Origin: Mycolicibacterium vulneris
GTDB taxonomy: Bacteria; Actinomycetota; Actinomycetes; Mycobacteriales; Mycobacteriaceae
Length of the DNA: 64,000 bases
Assembly (NCBI RefSeq): GCF_002104765.1
Contig: NZ_NCXM01000016.1
Coordinates: 1 to 64,000, forward strand
Direction: 5' to 3'
Under the pieces are notes generated by a model. The model was not told the origin of the DNA and ran no database searches. It saw only the letters and a program-made list of their open reading frames with translations. Position 1 is the stretch's first letter. Each line of letters opens with the position of its first letter. Made by a program: the position numbers and the translations under genes. Shown in pieces: positions 43,413 to 52,322 of this stretch.

Positions 43413-44461
43413 CCGGGCAGCTTCGCCAGTTCGGCCAGACCCCGGGAGATCAGCGGCGCGACCACCTCGGGTGTGTGCTCGGACGCGTCGACCGCGCCGC
43501 GGGCCTGATCCGACATCCGCCGGCGGAAGTCGATGCCCGCGGCGATGATGGCGAGCTTGAAGTAGGCCAGCGCCATGTAGAACTCCCAATGCGCCAGCGG
43601 TGTACCGGCCACCAGCGAATAGCGGTCCGCAAGTTCGTCGGCCGTCGGCAACAACGGTGACGTCCACGCGGCCTGCGCATTGACGATCAAATCCAGGGCG
43701 GGGTCGCGGTACACGCACATCAGGGCCGCATCAGACAGCGGATCCCCCAGCGTGGAGAGCTCCCAGTCGACCACCGCACGAACCTTGGTCGGGTCGTCGG
43801 CGTCCAGAATCGTGTTGTCGATCCGGTAGTCGCCGTGCACGATCGACGTGCGGCTCTGCTGCGGAATCGCCTCGCCCAGACCGGAATGCAGCCGTTCCAC
43901 ATCGGCGTCGCGCCGATCCTCGGGCAACCGCACCAGCGACCATTGCGAGCCCCACCGCCGCACCTGACGCTCCAGATAGCCGCTGGGCTTGCCGAAGTCG
44001 GCCAGGCCGACGGCGTTGGGATCGACGGTGTGGAGGTCGACGAGCACGCGGATCAACGAGTCGACGCAGCCGCCGATGACCGTGTGGCTGAACGACTCGA
44101 GTTGAGCGCGGCGGCGCACCACTTGCCCGGCGACGAATTCGACGATCTGGAAGGGGGCGCCCAGCACCGAATCGTCCTCGCAGAGCCCGATCGTGCGCGC
44201 CACCGGAACGGGTGTGTCCTGCAGCGCCGCGACGACGCGGTACTCGCGGGCCATGTCGTGCGCCGACGGGGTCAACCCGTGCAGCGGCGGCCGGCGCACC
44301 AGCCAACTGGTGCTGTCGTCGTAGACACGGAACGTCAGATTGGAGCGACCACCGGAAATAAAGTCCGCGCGTAACTCGCCGTCGCGCTCGATCCCGAGCG
44401 AACGCAGATAGGAGTCCAGCGAGGCCAGGTCGAGGCCCTCGAGTTGGCCAGCTGAAGTCAC
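43409..44461 (-). CDS. APH-family phosphotransferase (historically fadE36-like)
   Basis: The 350-residue protein is of the aminoglycoside/choline-kinase-like family: Brenner-type SIVHGDYRIDNTI and VDWELSTLGDPLSD hold the catalytic base and metal ligand. M. tuberculosis Rv3761c, at the same place, is labelled FadE36, an acyl-CoA dehydrogenase name that does not fit the motifs; the same region in eukaryotic ACAD10/11 is fused to an ACAD domain. A phosphorylated small molecule or acyl-CoA intermediate is the likely substrate. GTG start. Confidence 0.88.
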   Translation of the reverse strand: MTSAGQLEGLDLASLDSYLRSLGIERDGELRADFISGGRSNLTFRVYDDSTSWLVRRPPLHGLTPSAHDMAREYRVVAALQDTPVPVARTIGLCEDDSVLGAPFQIVEFVAGQVVRRRAQLESFSHTVIGGCVDSLIRVLVDLHTVDPNAVGLADFGKPSGYLERQVRRWGSQWSLVRLPEDRRDADVERLHSGLGEAIPQQSRTSIVHGDYRIDNTILDADDPTKVRAVVDWELSTLGDPLSDAALMCVYRDPALDLIVNAQAAWTSPLLPTADELADRYSLVAGTPLAHWEFYMALAYFKLAIIAAGIDFRRRMSDQARGAVDASEHTPEVVAPLISRGLAELAKLPG

Positions 44462-44524
44462 CGAACTTGTCTACCATCGCCGGGCTCGACGCGGCGCACC
44501 ACCTGCGATTTACCGGACTTCCGC

Positions 44525-45163
44525 TCAGGCCTTGCCACGGCTCGCGTCGTCGTCGAGCAGCCTCTGGTTTCGCGGCAACAGGTCCCAGACGTGTTCGGTG
44601 GTGTTGACCGCCGCCACCGTCGCTTGCCCGGACCGGGAGAACAACAGCCGGGTGACCGACGCATAGTCGACCGGAAAGGACAGCAGTCGGGCTGTGCCGA
44701 GGATTTCGTGCAGGAGGACGTTGATGACCCCGCCGTGGCTGAACACCGCGACCGTGTCGTCGGGGTCGCCGGTGGCGACCAGGTCGTCGACCGCGGCGCG
44801 CACCCGGGCACGAAAAGCGTCCTCGTCGACCGCGCTGGGCAGATGCCCCTGAGCCAGGCGCGCCCACTCGTCGGGCATCTCCGCGCGGATCTGCTCGACG
44901 GGGATGTACACGGGAAGGTCGCGGTCGTATTCGGCGAAGCGATCGTCGATCTCGACGGTCAGGCCGCGATCCGCCGCGACCGGTTCGGCGGTCTGGATGG
45001 CCCGGCGCTGCGGGCTGCTGACCACCCGCGCGATGGGAAACCTGGCGAGCGCCTTGGGGAGTCGCTCGATCTGGGCCAACCCTTCCTCCGACAGATCCGG
45101 ATCGGAACCTTGCCCGTGTTCGCTGCGCAGCGGGAGCGCGTGCCGGACCAGAAGCACTTGCAT
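44525..45163 (-). CDS. histidine phosphatase superfamily protein
   Basis: A 212-residue phosphatase/mutase-type protein beginning MQVLLVRHALPLRSEHGQGSD: catalytic RHA (usually RHG) at 7-9, VVSSPQRRAIQTA and VFSHGGVINVLL with the second His. The ATG at 45163 follows AGGAAG, which decides it over a longer frame. It removes phosphate from an unknown substrate. It belongs to a cassette absent from this position in M. tuberculosis as I recall it. Confidence 0.9.
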   Translation of the reverse strand: MQVLLVRHALPLRSEHGQGSDPDLSEEGLAQIERLPKALARFPIARVVSSPQRRAIQTAEPVAADRGLTVEIDDRFAEYDRDLPVYIPVEQIRAEMPDEWARLAQGHLPSAVDEDAFRARVRAAVDDLVATGDPDDTVAVFSHGGVINVLLHEILGTARLLSFPVDYASVTRLLFSRSGQATVAAVNTTEHVWDLLPRNQRLLDDDASRGKA

Positions 45164-45289
45164 GTTTCTTCCTGCCTTGTCGAAAGGTTGTGCCGGTCCG
45201 AAGTCTCTCATCGCCCCTTGCCCGTCGTTCACGGCGTGCACAATGGCATCGCTGCACTAGCTTCATTCCCCCAGTGCCGAGAAGGACGG

Positions 45290-45400
45290 ATGACTGAACC
45301 GGACAGCTCGCCCGACGGCCCCCTGGCGCACCTGGACCACGACGGCGAGGGCCACTTCATGGCGCCCGGGTTCCTGCTGAGCGCGCGCAAAGTGGGCTGA
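45290..45400 (+). CDS. 36-codon small ORF with strong ribosome site
   Basis: The ATG at 45290 is preceded by GAGAAGGA at ideal spacing. The 36-residue peptide is acidic at the start and includes LAHLDHDGEGHFMAPGFLLS. It lies 75 bp upstream of the phosphotransferase gene, just before a palindrome. It may be a leader peptide, a small protein, or the truncated start of a lost gene. Not recognised. Confidence 0.4.
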   Translation: MTEPDSSPDGPLAHLDHDGEGHFMAPGFLLSARKVG

Positions 45401-45419
45401 CAGCCGCACTTGCCTCTAG

Positions 45420-45442
45420 CCCGGAGAATGCTATTCTCCGGG
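45420..45442. promoter_or_regulatory. perfect 10-bp inverted repeat upstream of APH/SDR/ACAD cluster
   Basis: CCCGGAGAAT-GCT-ATTCTCCGGG is perfect over 10 bp per arm and sits 33 bp before the GTG at 45475. No T-run follows. The shape suits a TetR-type operator; the TetR gene at 48671 is the nearest candidate regulator. Confidence 0.6.
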
Positions 45443-45474
45443 CAGAGATCGGGATGTGCAGAGAGGGTTGGCGA

Positions 45475-46509
45475 GTGACTGGTGGATCGGGACTCGACGC
45501 GGGCGTCCTCGCTCGCTGGCTGGATGCGAACGACGCACCGGGCGGTGGCGAAGAGGCGCGACCGACCCAGCTGAAAGGCGGCTCGCAGAACACCCTTTAT
45601 CTGATCGAGCGCGGTGGCCAGCGGATGGTGCTGCGGATGCCCGGCGCCCGGGCCGACGCCGCCCGCATCGACGGGCTGCTGCGGGAGATCCGCCTGGTCC
45701 GGGCGCTGTCCGGCACCGATGTCCCGCACGCGGCGCTGATCGCCGCCGACGAGACCGGCGCCGTGCTCGGTTTGCCGTTCTACGTCATGCAGGCGATCGA
45801 CGGGTGGAGCCCGATGGACGGCGGCTGGCAATCACCGTTCGACACCGACCTCGAGGCCCGGCGCGGCCTGGCCTTCCAATTGGTCGACGGCGCGGCCAAG
45901 CTGGGCCGAGTGGATTGGCGCAAGCAGGGACTCCAAGGGTTCGGCCGCCCGGACGGATTCCACGAGCGGCAGGTCGATCGCTGGCTGGCGTTCCTCGATG
46001 CCTACAAGGTTCGCGAGCTGCCGGGTTTGGACGATGCCTCCGACTGGCTGCGCCGCAACCGTCCGGCGCAGTACCGGCCGGGCATCATGCACGGCGACTA
46101 TCAGTTCGCCAACGTGATGTTCGCCCACGACGCCCCCGCACGCCTGGCCGCGATCGTGGACTGGGAGATGACCACGGTCGGCGATCCGCTGCTCGACCTG
46201 GCGTGGTGCCTGCTGGGCTACGACGGCGAAAAGCCGCGCGAGGACGGGTTTTATCTCGACATGCGCGGCATGCCGACGCGCAGCGAGCTGTTGGAGCATT
46301 ACGAAACCGTCAGCGGTTTGTCGACCGAGAACATCGACTACTACCTGGTGCTGGCCAACTGGAAGCTGGGCATCGTGCTGGAGAAGACGTACGCAGCCGG
46401 GGTACGGACCGGCAAGGTCGACCCCAAGATCGCCGACGCGTTCGGCCCGATGATTCTGCAGCTCATCGCCACCGCGGCAGAACTCGCCCGATCTAACAAG
46501 GGATCTTGA
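45475..46509 (+). CDS. APH-family phosphotransferase
   Basis: The 344-residue paralogue of the genes at 43409 and 57541 has GGSQNTLYLIERGGQRMVLR, GIMHGDYQFANVMF and VDWEMTTVGDPLLDLAW. These are the catalytic-loop and metal motifs of the family. The GTG at 45475 follows GAGAGGGT. In mycobacteria such proteins often sit beside acyl-CoA dehydrogenases, as here, and may phosphorylate a hydroxylated acyl intermediate before elimination, in analogy to ACAD10/11. That link is inference. First of five same-strand genes. Confidence 0.88.
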   Translation: MTGGSGLDAGVLARWLDANDAPGGGEEARPTQLKGGSQNTLYLIERGGQRMVLRMPGARADAARIDGLLREIRLVRALSGTDVPHAALIAADETGAVLGLPFYVMQAIDGWSPMDGGWQSPFDTDLEARRGLAFQLVDGAAKLGRVDWRKQGLQGFGRPDGFHERQVDRWLAFLDAYKVRELPGLDDASDWLRRNRPAQYRPGIMHGDYQFANVMFAHDAPARLAAIVDWEMTTVGDPLLDLAWCLLGYDGEKPREDGFYLDMRGMPTRSELLEHYETVSGLSTENIDYYLVLANWKLGIVLEKTYAAGVRTGKVDPKIADAFGPMILQLIATAAELARSNKGS

Positions 46510-46510
46510 A

Positions 46511-47275
46511 ATGGGTTATGCCGACGAGCTTTTCGATCTGACCGACCGCGTCTTCCTGATCACCGGGGGTAGCCGCGGCCTGGGCCGCGAGATGGCGTTC
46601 GGTGCGGCCCGCTGCGGTGCCGACGTGGTGATCGCGAGCCGCAACATGGACAACTGCGTCTCCACCGCCAAGGAGATCGAGGCGGAGACCGGCCGTTCGG
46701 CCATGCCTTATCAGGTGCACGTGGGGCGCTGGGATCAGCTCGACGGCCTGGTCGGTGCGACCTACGAACGGTTCGGCAAGGTCGACACGCTGATCAACAA
46801 CGCGGGCATGTCCCCGCTGTACGACAAGCTGACCGATGTGACCGAGAAGCTGTTCGACGCCGTGGTCAACCTCAACCTCAAGGGCCCATTCCGCTTGTCG
46901 GCGTTGGTGGGTGAGCGCATGGTGGCGGCCGGCCGGGGCTCGATCATCAACGTGAGTACGGCCGGCTCACTGCGGCCTACGCCGGACATCATCCCCTACG
47001 CCGCGTCCAAGGCCGGGCTCAACGCCATGACCGAGGCGCTGGCGAAGGCGTTCGGTCCGGCGGTGCGGGTCAACACGCTGATGGCCGGCCCGTTTCTCAC
47101 CGACGTGAGCAAGGCCTGGAATCTCGGGGCGGCCGAACAGAATCCGTTCAAGCACCTTTCGTTGCAGCGCGCGGGCGATCCGCGCGAAATCGTCGGCGCG
47201 GCAATGTTCCTGGCGTCCGACGCGTCCAGTTTCACCACCGGCTCGATCCTGCGGGCCGACGGCGGGATCCCCTGA
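46511..47275 (+). CDS. short-chain dehydrogenase/reductase
   Basis: A 254-residue SDR with FLITGGSRGLGREMAFG, NNAGMSPL, the catalytic INVSTAGS Ser, YAASKAGLNA and a closing GSILRADGGIP. It begins 1 bp after the phosphotransferase stop, so they are co-translated. It probably reduces a beta-keto or hydroxy-acyl compound in the same pathway. Cytoplasmic, NAD(P)-dependent. Substrate unknown. Confidence 0.92.
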   Translation: MGYADELFDLTDRVFLITGGSRGLGREMAFGAARCGADVVIASRNMDNCVSTAKEIEAETGRSAMPYQVHVGRWDQLDGLVGATYERFGKVDTLINNAGMSPLYDKLTDVTEKLFDAVVNLNLKGPFRLSALVGERMVAAGRGSIINVSTAGSLRPTPDIIPYAASKAGLNAMTEALAKAFGPAVRVNTLMAGPFLTDVSKAWNLGAAEQNPFKHLSLQRAGDPREIVGAAMFLASDASSFTTGSILRADGGIP

Positions 47276-47276
47276 C

Positions 47277-47390
47277 GTGGCGATCGCAAGCGCGGCGCAG
47301 CCGGGCGCAGCGGGTCGCCACAATCGACATGAGCCGGGCGCAGCGGGTCGCCACAATCGACATGAGCCGGGCGCAGCGGGACGCCACCAG
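47277..47390. repeat. GGCGATCG-type repeat with 33-bp tandem units
   Basis: GTGGCGATCGCAAGCGCGGC opens the element. It then passes into tandem 33-bp units beginning AGCCGGGCGCAGCGGG at 47299, 47332 and 47365, the last incomplete and with ACGCC in place of TCGCC. The opening core is shared with 21547-21630. It lies between the SDR and ACAD genes, ahead of the ACAD ribosome site. Confidence 0.75.
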
Positions 47391-47406
47391 TGAAAGGAGT
47401 GTTCAA

Positions 47407-48690
47407 ATGTCCTGGGACTTTTCTACCGAGCCGGAGTTCGAGGAGAAGCTCGAGTGGATCCGCGGCTTCGTTCGCGACGAGGTGGAACCGCTCGAGGTGC
47501 TGTTTCCCGGCTGCGAGTTTCTGCCGCTGAACGACGAGCGGCGCCGCATTGTGGACCCGCTCAAGCAGCAGGTGCGCGACAAGGGTTTGTGGGCACCGCA
47601 TCTGGGGCCCGAACTGGGCGGGCAGGGATTCGGTGCCGTCAAGCTGACCCTGATCAACGAGATCCTGGGCCGCAGCCCGTGGGCGCCGATCGTGTTCGGA
47701 ACGCAAGCGCCCGACACCGGCAACGCCGAGATCATCGCCCGCTTCGGAACCCAGGAACAGAAGGACCGTTACCTGGCGGGCCTGCTGTCCGGTGAGATTT
47801 TCTCGTGCTTCTCGATGACCGAACCGCAGGGCGGCGCGGATCCGCGGGTCTTCACCACCCGCGCCGTCCGCGACGGCGACGACTGGGTGATCACCGGGCG
47901 AAAGTACTTCTCCTCCAACGCGTCCGTCGCCTCGTTCTTCATCGTCGTCGCGATCACCGATCCCGATGTGCCGGTCCATACCGGTGCGTCGACGTTTTTG
48001 ATCCCCGCCGGCACCGAGGGGCTGGTCCTGGAGGCCAATCACCACCTGGTCGGGGCCGACCCGCACGAGCCGGGCCATTCACTGGTGCACTACAACGACG
48101 TGCGGGTGCCCGCCGACGCGCTGCTCGGCGAGCCCGGCCAGGGCTTTTTGATATTGCAGACCCGGCTGGCCGGTGGGCGGCTGCATCACGCGATGCGCTC
48201 CATCGGGATGGCGCAACGCGCCGTCGAGATCATGTCCCGCCGGGCGAAAAGCCGCTTCACTCAGGGCAGTCTGCTGGCCGACAAGCAACTGGTCCAGGAG
48301 TTCGTCGCCGACTCGTACACCGAGCTGATCCCGTTCCGGCTGACCGTGCTGCACGCCGCATGGCTGATCGACAACGGTGAGGAGCGCGCCGCCCGCGCCG
48401 AGATCGCCGCCTGCAAGATCCTGGCATCGCAGGTACTCAAATCGATTGCACTGCGGGCCATTCAGGTGCACGGGGCGTTGGGGCTCACCGATCAGCTGCC
48501 GTTGGTCAACGTACTGCTGGGCGGCATCGCGCTGGGCCTGGCCGACGGACCGACCGAGGCCCACAAGGTCAACCTGGCCCGGATGCTGCTCAAGGGTTAC
48601 GAGGCCGAGGAGGGTGACTGGCCCAGCGAGATGCTCGACGTGCGACGCGCGGCTGCGCGCTCCAAATACGGTGAGTTCGTTGACCTCTGA
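47407..48690 (+). CDS. acyl-CoA dehydrogenase
   Basis: A 427-residue ACAD: N-terminal helical domain, then FSCFSMTEPQGGADPRVFTT and DDWVITGRKYFSSNAS for the FAD/substrate beta-domain, and QVHGALGLTDQLPL in the C-terminal helices. It oxidises an acyl-CoA to the enoyl-CoA with FAD. The C-terminal part resembles the ACAD10/11 class that accompanies APH-like kinases, as here. The start at 47407 is fixed by AAAGGAG; the upstream frame only translates the tandem repeat. Confidence 0.93.
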   Translation: MSWDFSTEPEFEEKLEWIRGFVRDEVEPLEVLFPGCEFLPLNDERRRIVDPLKQQVRDKGLWAPHLGPELGGQGFGAVKLTLINEILGRSPWAPIVFGTQAPDTGNAEIIARFGTQEQKDRYLAGLLSGEIFSCFSMTEPQGGADPRVFTTRAVRDGDDWVITGRKYFSSNASVASFFIVVAITDPDVPVHTGASTFLIPAGTEGLVLEANHHLVGADPHEPGHSLVHYNDVRVPADALLGEPGQGFLILQTRLAGGRLHHAMRSIGMAQRAVEIMSRRAKSRFTQGSLLADKQLVQEFVADSYTELIPFRLTVLHAAWLIDNGEERAARAEIAACKILASQVLKSIALRAIQVHGALGLTDQLPLVNVLLGGIALGLADGPTEAHKVNLARMLLKGYEAEEGDWPSEMLDVRRAAARSKYGEFVDL

Positions 48691-49294
48691 CCGGGTGACC
48701 GCAGCGGTCGAGCGGGCACTGGATGACCGCCAGCGGGAGGCCACCGAGGAGGTGGAGCGCATCCTGGCCGCCGCGGTGCGCGTCATGGAACGCGTCGCAC
48801 CCGAACCGCCGCGGGTCAGCGACATCGTCGCCGAGGCGAATTCGTCGAACAAGGCGTTCTACCGCTACTTCGCCGGCAAGGACGATCTGATCCTGGCCGT
48901 CATGGAACGCGGGGTGGGCATCGTGGTGTCCTACCTCGAGCATCAGATGGCCAAGGAACCCGAGCCGCGCGACAAGGTCGCGCGGTGGATCGAGGGCACG
49001 CTGGCCCAGGTGGCCGACCCGCACCTGATCAGCATGACCCGCGCGGCGGCCGGCCAGATGTCGGCCGGTACCAGCTGGCGCGCGGCCGACCAGGAGATGA
49101 TGCGGCCGCTTCGCGAGCTTCTGGTTGAACCCATTGCGGCGCTGGGCAGTAGCGACGTCGAGCGCGATGTCCAGGCGGTGTTCAGCTGCACCGCCGCGAC
49201 CATGCGCCGCTATGTGGGCTCGGCCGACCGGCCCGGCCCCGACGACATCGCACACGTGGTGCGGTTCTGCTTACGTGGTCTGGAGGCCAGTTGA
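48671..49294 (+). CDS. TetR family transcriptional regulator
   Basis: A 207-residue TetR-type regulator starting at GTG 48671, 20 bp inside the ACAD gene. The DNA-binding helices are RVSDIVAEANSSNKAFYRYF; the rest is a ligand-binding helical domain. It probably represses the APH/SDR/ACAD unit, for which the inverted repeat at 45420 is the best candidate operator. Its stop overlaps the next start (TGATG). Confidence 0.88.
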   Translation: MSSLTSDRVTAAVERALDDRQREATEEVERILAAAVRVMERVAPEPPRVSDIVAEANSSNKAFYRYFAGKDDLILAVMERGVGIVVSYLEHQMAKEPEPRDKVARWIEGTLAQVADPHLISMTRAAAGQMSAGTSWRAADQEMMRPLRELLVEPIAALGSSDVERDVQAVFSCTAATMRRYVGSADRPGPDDIAHVVRFCLRGLEAS

Positions 49295-50262
49295 TGCGCG
49301 CGGTGATCTGTCGTTCCTACGGCGCTCCCGAGGATCTGGTGATCGACGACGTGCCCGATCCCGTCGCGGCCCCGGGCCAGTTGCTGGTGCGGGTCCGCGC
49401 GGCCGCGGTCAACTTCCCCGACGTGCTGTTCATCGCCGGCAAGTACCAGGTCAAGATTCCGCCGCCGTTCATCCCCGGCAACGAGATCGCCGGCGAGGTC
49501 ATCGCCGCCGGTGACGGCGCGCCGTTCCGTCCCGGACAACGGGTTTCCGGAACCACCTTCGGGGCGTTCGCCGAGCAGGCGCTGCTGGACGCGGGGCAGG
49601 CCGAACTCGTGCCCGACGATGCCGACTTCGCCTCCGCCGCCGCATTCGGCGTCACCTACCGCACCGCCTATCACGCGCTGCGCTCGACGGCCGCTGTCAC
49701 ACAAGGACATTGGGTGGTCGTGCTCGGCGCCGCGGGCGGCGTGGGACTGGCCGCGGTCGACCTGGCGGTCGCGATGGGGGCCCGGGTGCTGGCCGCGGCA
49801 TCCAGCCCGGAGAAGCTCCAGCTGTGCCGGCAGCGCGGCGCCGAGGCGACCGTGGACTATGACCGCGAGGACCTGAAGACGCGGATCCGTGAGCTCACCG
49901 GCGACAGCGCCCGCGTGGTGCTGGACCCGGTGGGCGGATCGTATTCGGAGCCGGCGCTGCGCGGGCTCGCGCGTGGCGGCACCTTCGTCACGCTGGGCTA
50001 TGCGGCCGGCACAATCCCGGCGATTCCGCTGAATCTCATTCTGCTCAAAGACATCTGCGTGCGCGGCATGGAGATTCGCACGTTCATGACCGACCGGCCC
50101 GACGACGCCGTTCGCGACCTCAGGGAGTTGGCACAGATGTTCGCCGCCGGCACGGTGCGGCCCTACATCGGCGCGCGGTTCCCGCTGTCGGAGACGGCCG
50201 CGGCCTTACGGCATGTGGCCGACCGCAAGGTGCTGGGCAAGGTGGTGATCGACGTCGCCTGA
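49294..50262 (+). CDS. NADPH:quinone oxidoreductase / zinc-free MDR alcohol dehydrogenase
   Basis: The 322-residue MDR protein has VNFPDVLFIAGKYQVKIPPP, PGNEIAGEVIAAG, the NADPH motif GAAGGVGLAAVDLAV and LDPVGGSYSEPALRGL. The catalytic zinc ligands of alcohol dehydrogenases are absent, so quinone oxidoreductase or acryloyl/enoyl reductase activity is likely. It starts within the TetR stop, so all five genes from 45475 form one operon. The final step of the pathway is unknown. Confidence 0.9.
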   Translation: MRAVICRSYGAPEDLVIDDVPDPVAAPGQLLVRVRAAAVNFPDVLFIAGKYQVKIPPPFIPGNEIAGEVIAAGDGAPFRPGQRVSGTTFGAFAEQALLDAGQAELVPDDADFASAAAFGVTYRTAYHALRSTAAVTQGHWVVVLGAAGGVGLAAVDLAVAMGARVLAAASSPEKLQLCRQRGAEATVDYDREDLKTRIRELTGDSARVVLDPVGGSYSEPALRGLARGGTFVTLGYAAGTIPAIPLNLILLKDICVRGMEIRTFMTDRPDDAVRDLRELAQMFAAGTVRPYIGARFPLSETAAALRHVADRKVLGKVVIDVA

Positions 50263-50269
50263 CGCGGCG

Positions 50270-52156
50270 TCACGGCGTGACGATGTTGAAATTCGGGTCT
50301 GGGCCGTCGAGCACACTGAGCAGGTCCTGCAGCGCGCTCTGATCACCGGTAAGCTCCAGGCCGGGCGAGCTGAAGTCGCCCAGCAGCACCGCGAGAAGCC
50401 GAATCTTGTTGGTCAATCTTATCGTAACGGTTGCCGCCGAGGGATCGGGTGCCGCCTTGCGGCGCACCAGCACCCCGTTGCGCAGGGTGAGCCGATAGTT
50501 GACGGCGGTATCGGCGAAGGCGACGTCGATGGCGATATCCAGATCCCAGCTGCGTGGCCCGTTGACCCGAATGGCCAGACCGTCGAAGATCTGCTCCGGC
50601 GTCAGTTGCGACATCATGGTGGGCGAGGCAACCTGGCCCGCGGTGCCGAAGTTGCCGTCGCGCAATTCGGTGGCCCCGCTCAAAAAGAAATTGCGCCAGG
50701 TCGCGTTTTCGGCACCGTAGGCGAGTTGCTCGAGGGTGTCCGAATACAGCGCGCGGGCGGCCGCGTGCTCGCTGTCGGTGAAGATCGCGTGGTCCAGCAG
50801 CGTTGCGGCCCAACGAAAGTCCCCGGAGTCAAAAGCCGCCCTGGCGAGCTCGACGACTCGGTCGATTCCGCCCATCGCCTCGACATACCGGGGCCCCAGC
50901 GCCTCGGGAGGATGGGGCCATAGCCGGCCGGGGTTGCCGTCGAACCAACCCATGTAGCGCTGGTAGATCGCCTTCACGTTGTGGCTGACCGATCCGTAAT
51001 AGCCATGCGTATGCCAGGCCCGCTCGAGAGCCGGTGGCATCTGGAATATTTCGGCTATCTCGACGCCGGTATGGCCCTGGTTGAGCAGCCGCAGCGTCTG
51101 GTCGTGCAAGTACGCGTACATGTCGCGCTGCAGCGACAAGAACTCGACGATGCTGTCCCGACCCCAGGTCGGCCAGTGATGGGAAGCGAACACGACATCG
51201 GCGCGATCGGCAAACGTGTCAATCGCTTCAGTGAGATAACCTGACCAGGCGTGCGGGTCACGCACCAGTGCGCCGCGCAAGGTCAGCAGATTGTGCAGGT
51301 TGTGCGTGGCGTTCTCGGCCATACACAAGGCGCGAAAACGTGGGAAATAGAAGTGCATTTCGGCGGGCGCCTCGGTGCCCGGCGCCATCTGGAATTCGAT
51401 CTTCACACCGTCGATGGTGTGTGTCTCACCGGTGGCGCGGATGTCGACGGTCGGCACGATGAGGGCCACCTCGCCGGTGGACGTCGCCTGCCCGAGCCCA
51501 CAACCGACGTGAGTCCGGGGCCCGCGTTCCAGCATCGAGCCGTACATGTAGGTCGCCCGTCGCAGCATCGCCGGTCCGGCGTAGACGTTCTCCTGCACCG
51601 CATGCTCGACGAAGCCCTCCGGCGCCAGGACGGCCACCGCACCGGCATCCACCTCTGCCTGCGAGGTGACGCCCAATACGCCGCCGAAATGGTCGACGTG
51701 GCTGTGCGTGTAGATCACCGCGACGACGGCGCGCTCGCCACCCCGGTGGGTGCGATACAACGCCAGCGCCGCCGCGGCCACCTCCGTGGACACCAGGGGG
51801 TCGATGACGATGATGCCGTTGTCGGATTCCACGAACGTGACGTTCGAGATGTCAAAGCCGCGAACCTGATAGATGCCCGGAACCACTTCGTAGAGGCCCT
51901 GTTTGGCGGCCAGCGTCGACTGTCGCCAGAGACTGGGATGCACCGACGCCGGTGCGGGGCCGCCCAGGAACGAGTAGGCATCGTTGTCCCAGACCACCCG
52001 CCCGTCGGCCGCTCTGATCACGCACGGCGACTCCGCGGCGATGAATCCCCGGTCGGCGTCGGCGAAATCCGTTTCATCATGAAACGGCAGCACATGGTCG
52101 CGATGAGCCGACTCGATGACGGCGCTGGGAGGCTTGTGGTCCACCCTGACAACCAT
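50270..52156 (-). CDS. alkylsulfatase-type metallo-beta-lactamase protein (SdsA1-like)
   Basis: A 628-residue alkylsulfatase-like protein: N-terminal MBL domain with an intact HSHVDH metal motif (151-156), AENATHNLHNLLTLRGA and FASHHWPTWG for further ligands and sulfate recognition, then a helical dimerisation domain and an SCP2-like C-terminal domain. SdsA1-class enzymes release sulfate from primary alkyl sulfates. The same position in M. tuberculosis holds Rv3762c. It converges on the quinone reductase gene with a 7-bp gap and diverges from lpqH. Confidence 0.92.
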   Translation of the reverse strand: MVVRVDHKPPSAVIESAHRDHVLPFHDETDFADADRGFIAAESPCVIRAADGRVVWDNDAYSFLGGPAPASVHPSLWRQSTLAAKQGLYEVVPGIYQVRGFDISNVTFVESDNGIIVIDPLVSTEVAAAALALYRTHRGGERAVVAVIYTHSHVDHFGGVLGVTSQAEVDAGAVAVLAPEGFVEHAVQENVYAGPAMLRRATYMYGSMLERGPRTHVGCGLGQATSTGEVALIVPTVDIRATGETHTIDGVKIEFQMAPGTEAPAEMHFYFPRFRALCMAENATHNLHNLLTLRGALVRDPHAWSGYLTEAIDTFADRADVVFASHHWPTWGRDSIVEFLSLQRDMYAYLHDQTLRLLNQGHTGVEIAEIFQMPPALERAWHTHGYYGSVSHNVKAIYQRYMGWFDGNPGRLWPHPPEALGPRYVEAMGGIDRVVELARAAFDSGDFRWAATLLDHAIFTDSEHAAARALYSDTLEQLAYGAENATWRNFFLSGATELRDGNFGTAGQVASPTMMSQLTPEQIFDGLAIRVNGPRSWDLDIAIDVAFADTAVNYRLTLRNGVLVRRKAAPDPSAATVTIRLTNKIRLLAVLLGDFSSPGLELTGDQSALQDLLSVLDGPDPNFNIVTP

Positions 52157-52322
52157 GCCATTAACGCGCCGCCCGCCAAGGCCATTCGGACGGCTTTTCG
52201 TCGTCCAATTAATGAATACAGCAACAATTTCTTCGGGTTCTGGATCGCGGCCCAGTTAACCCGCATACTGCCCAGACGGCCCTCAATGCCGAGGACCGCA
52301 ACTATCGGGCAAAGGAGAACAG

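Noticed and set aside
43409..44461. Acyl-CoA dehydrogenase (fadE36) function
   Set aside because: Motifs are those of an APH-like kinase; no ACAD signatures are present.
45456..46496. 346-codon frame over the APH gene in another phase
   Set aside because: Arg/Pro-rich overlap; the APH frame has all the motifs.
47329..47406. N-terminal extension of the ACAD gene
   Set aside because: It translates the 33-bp tandem repeat; the ATG at 47407 has AAAGGAG.
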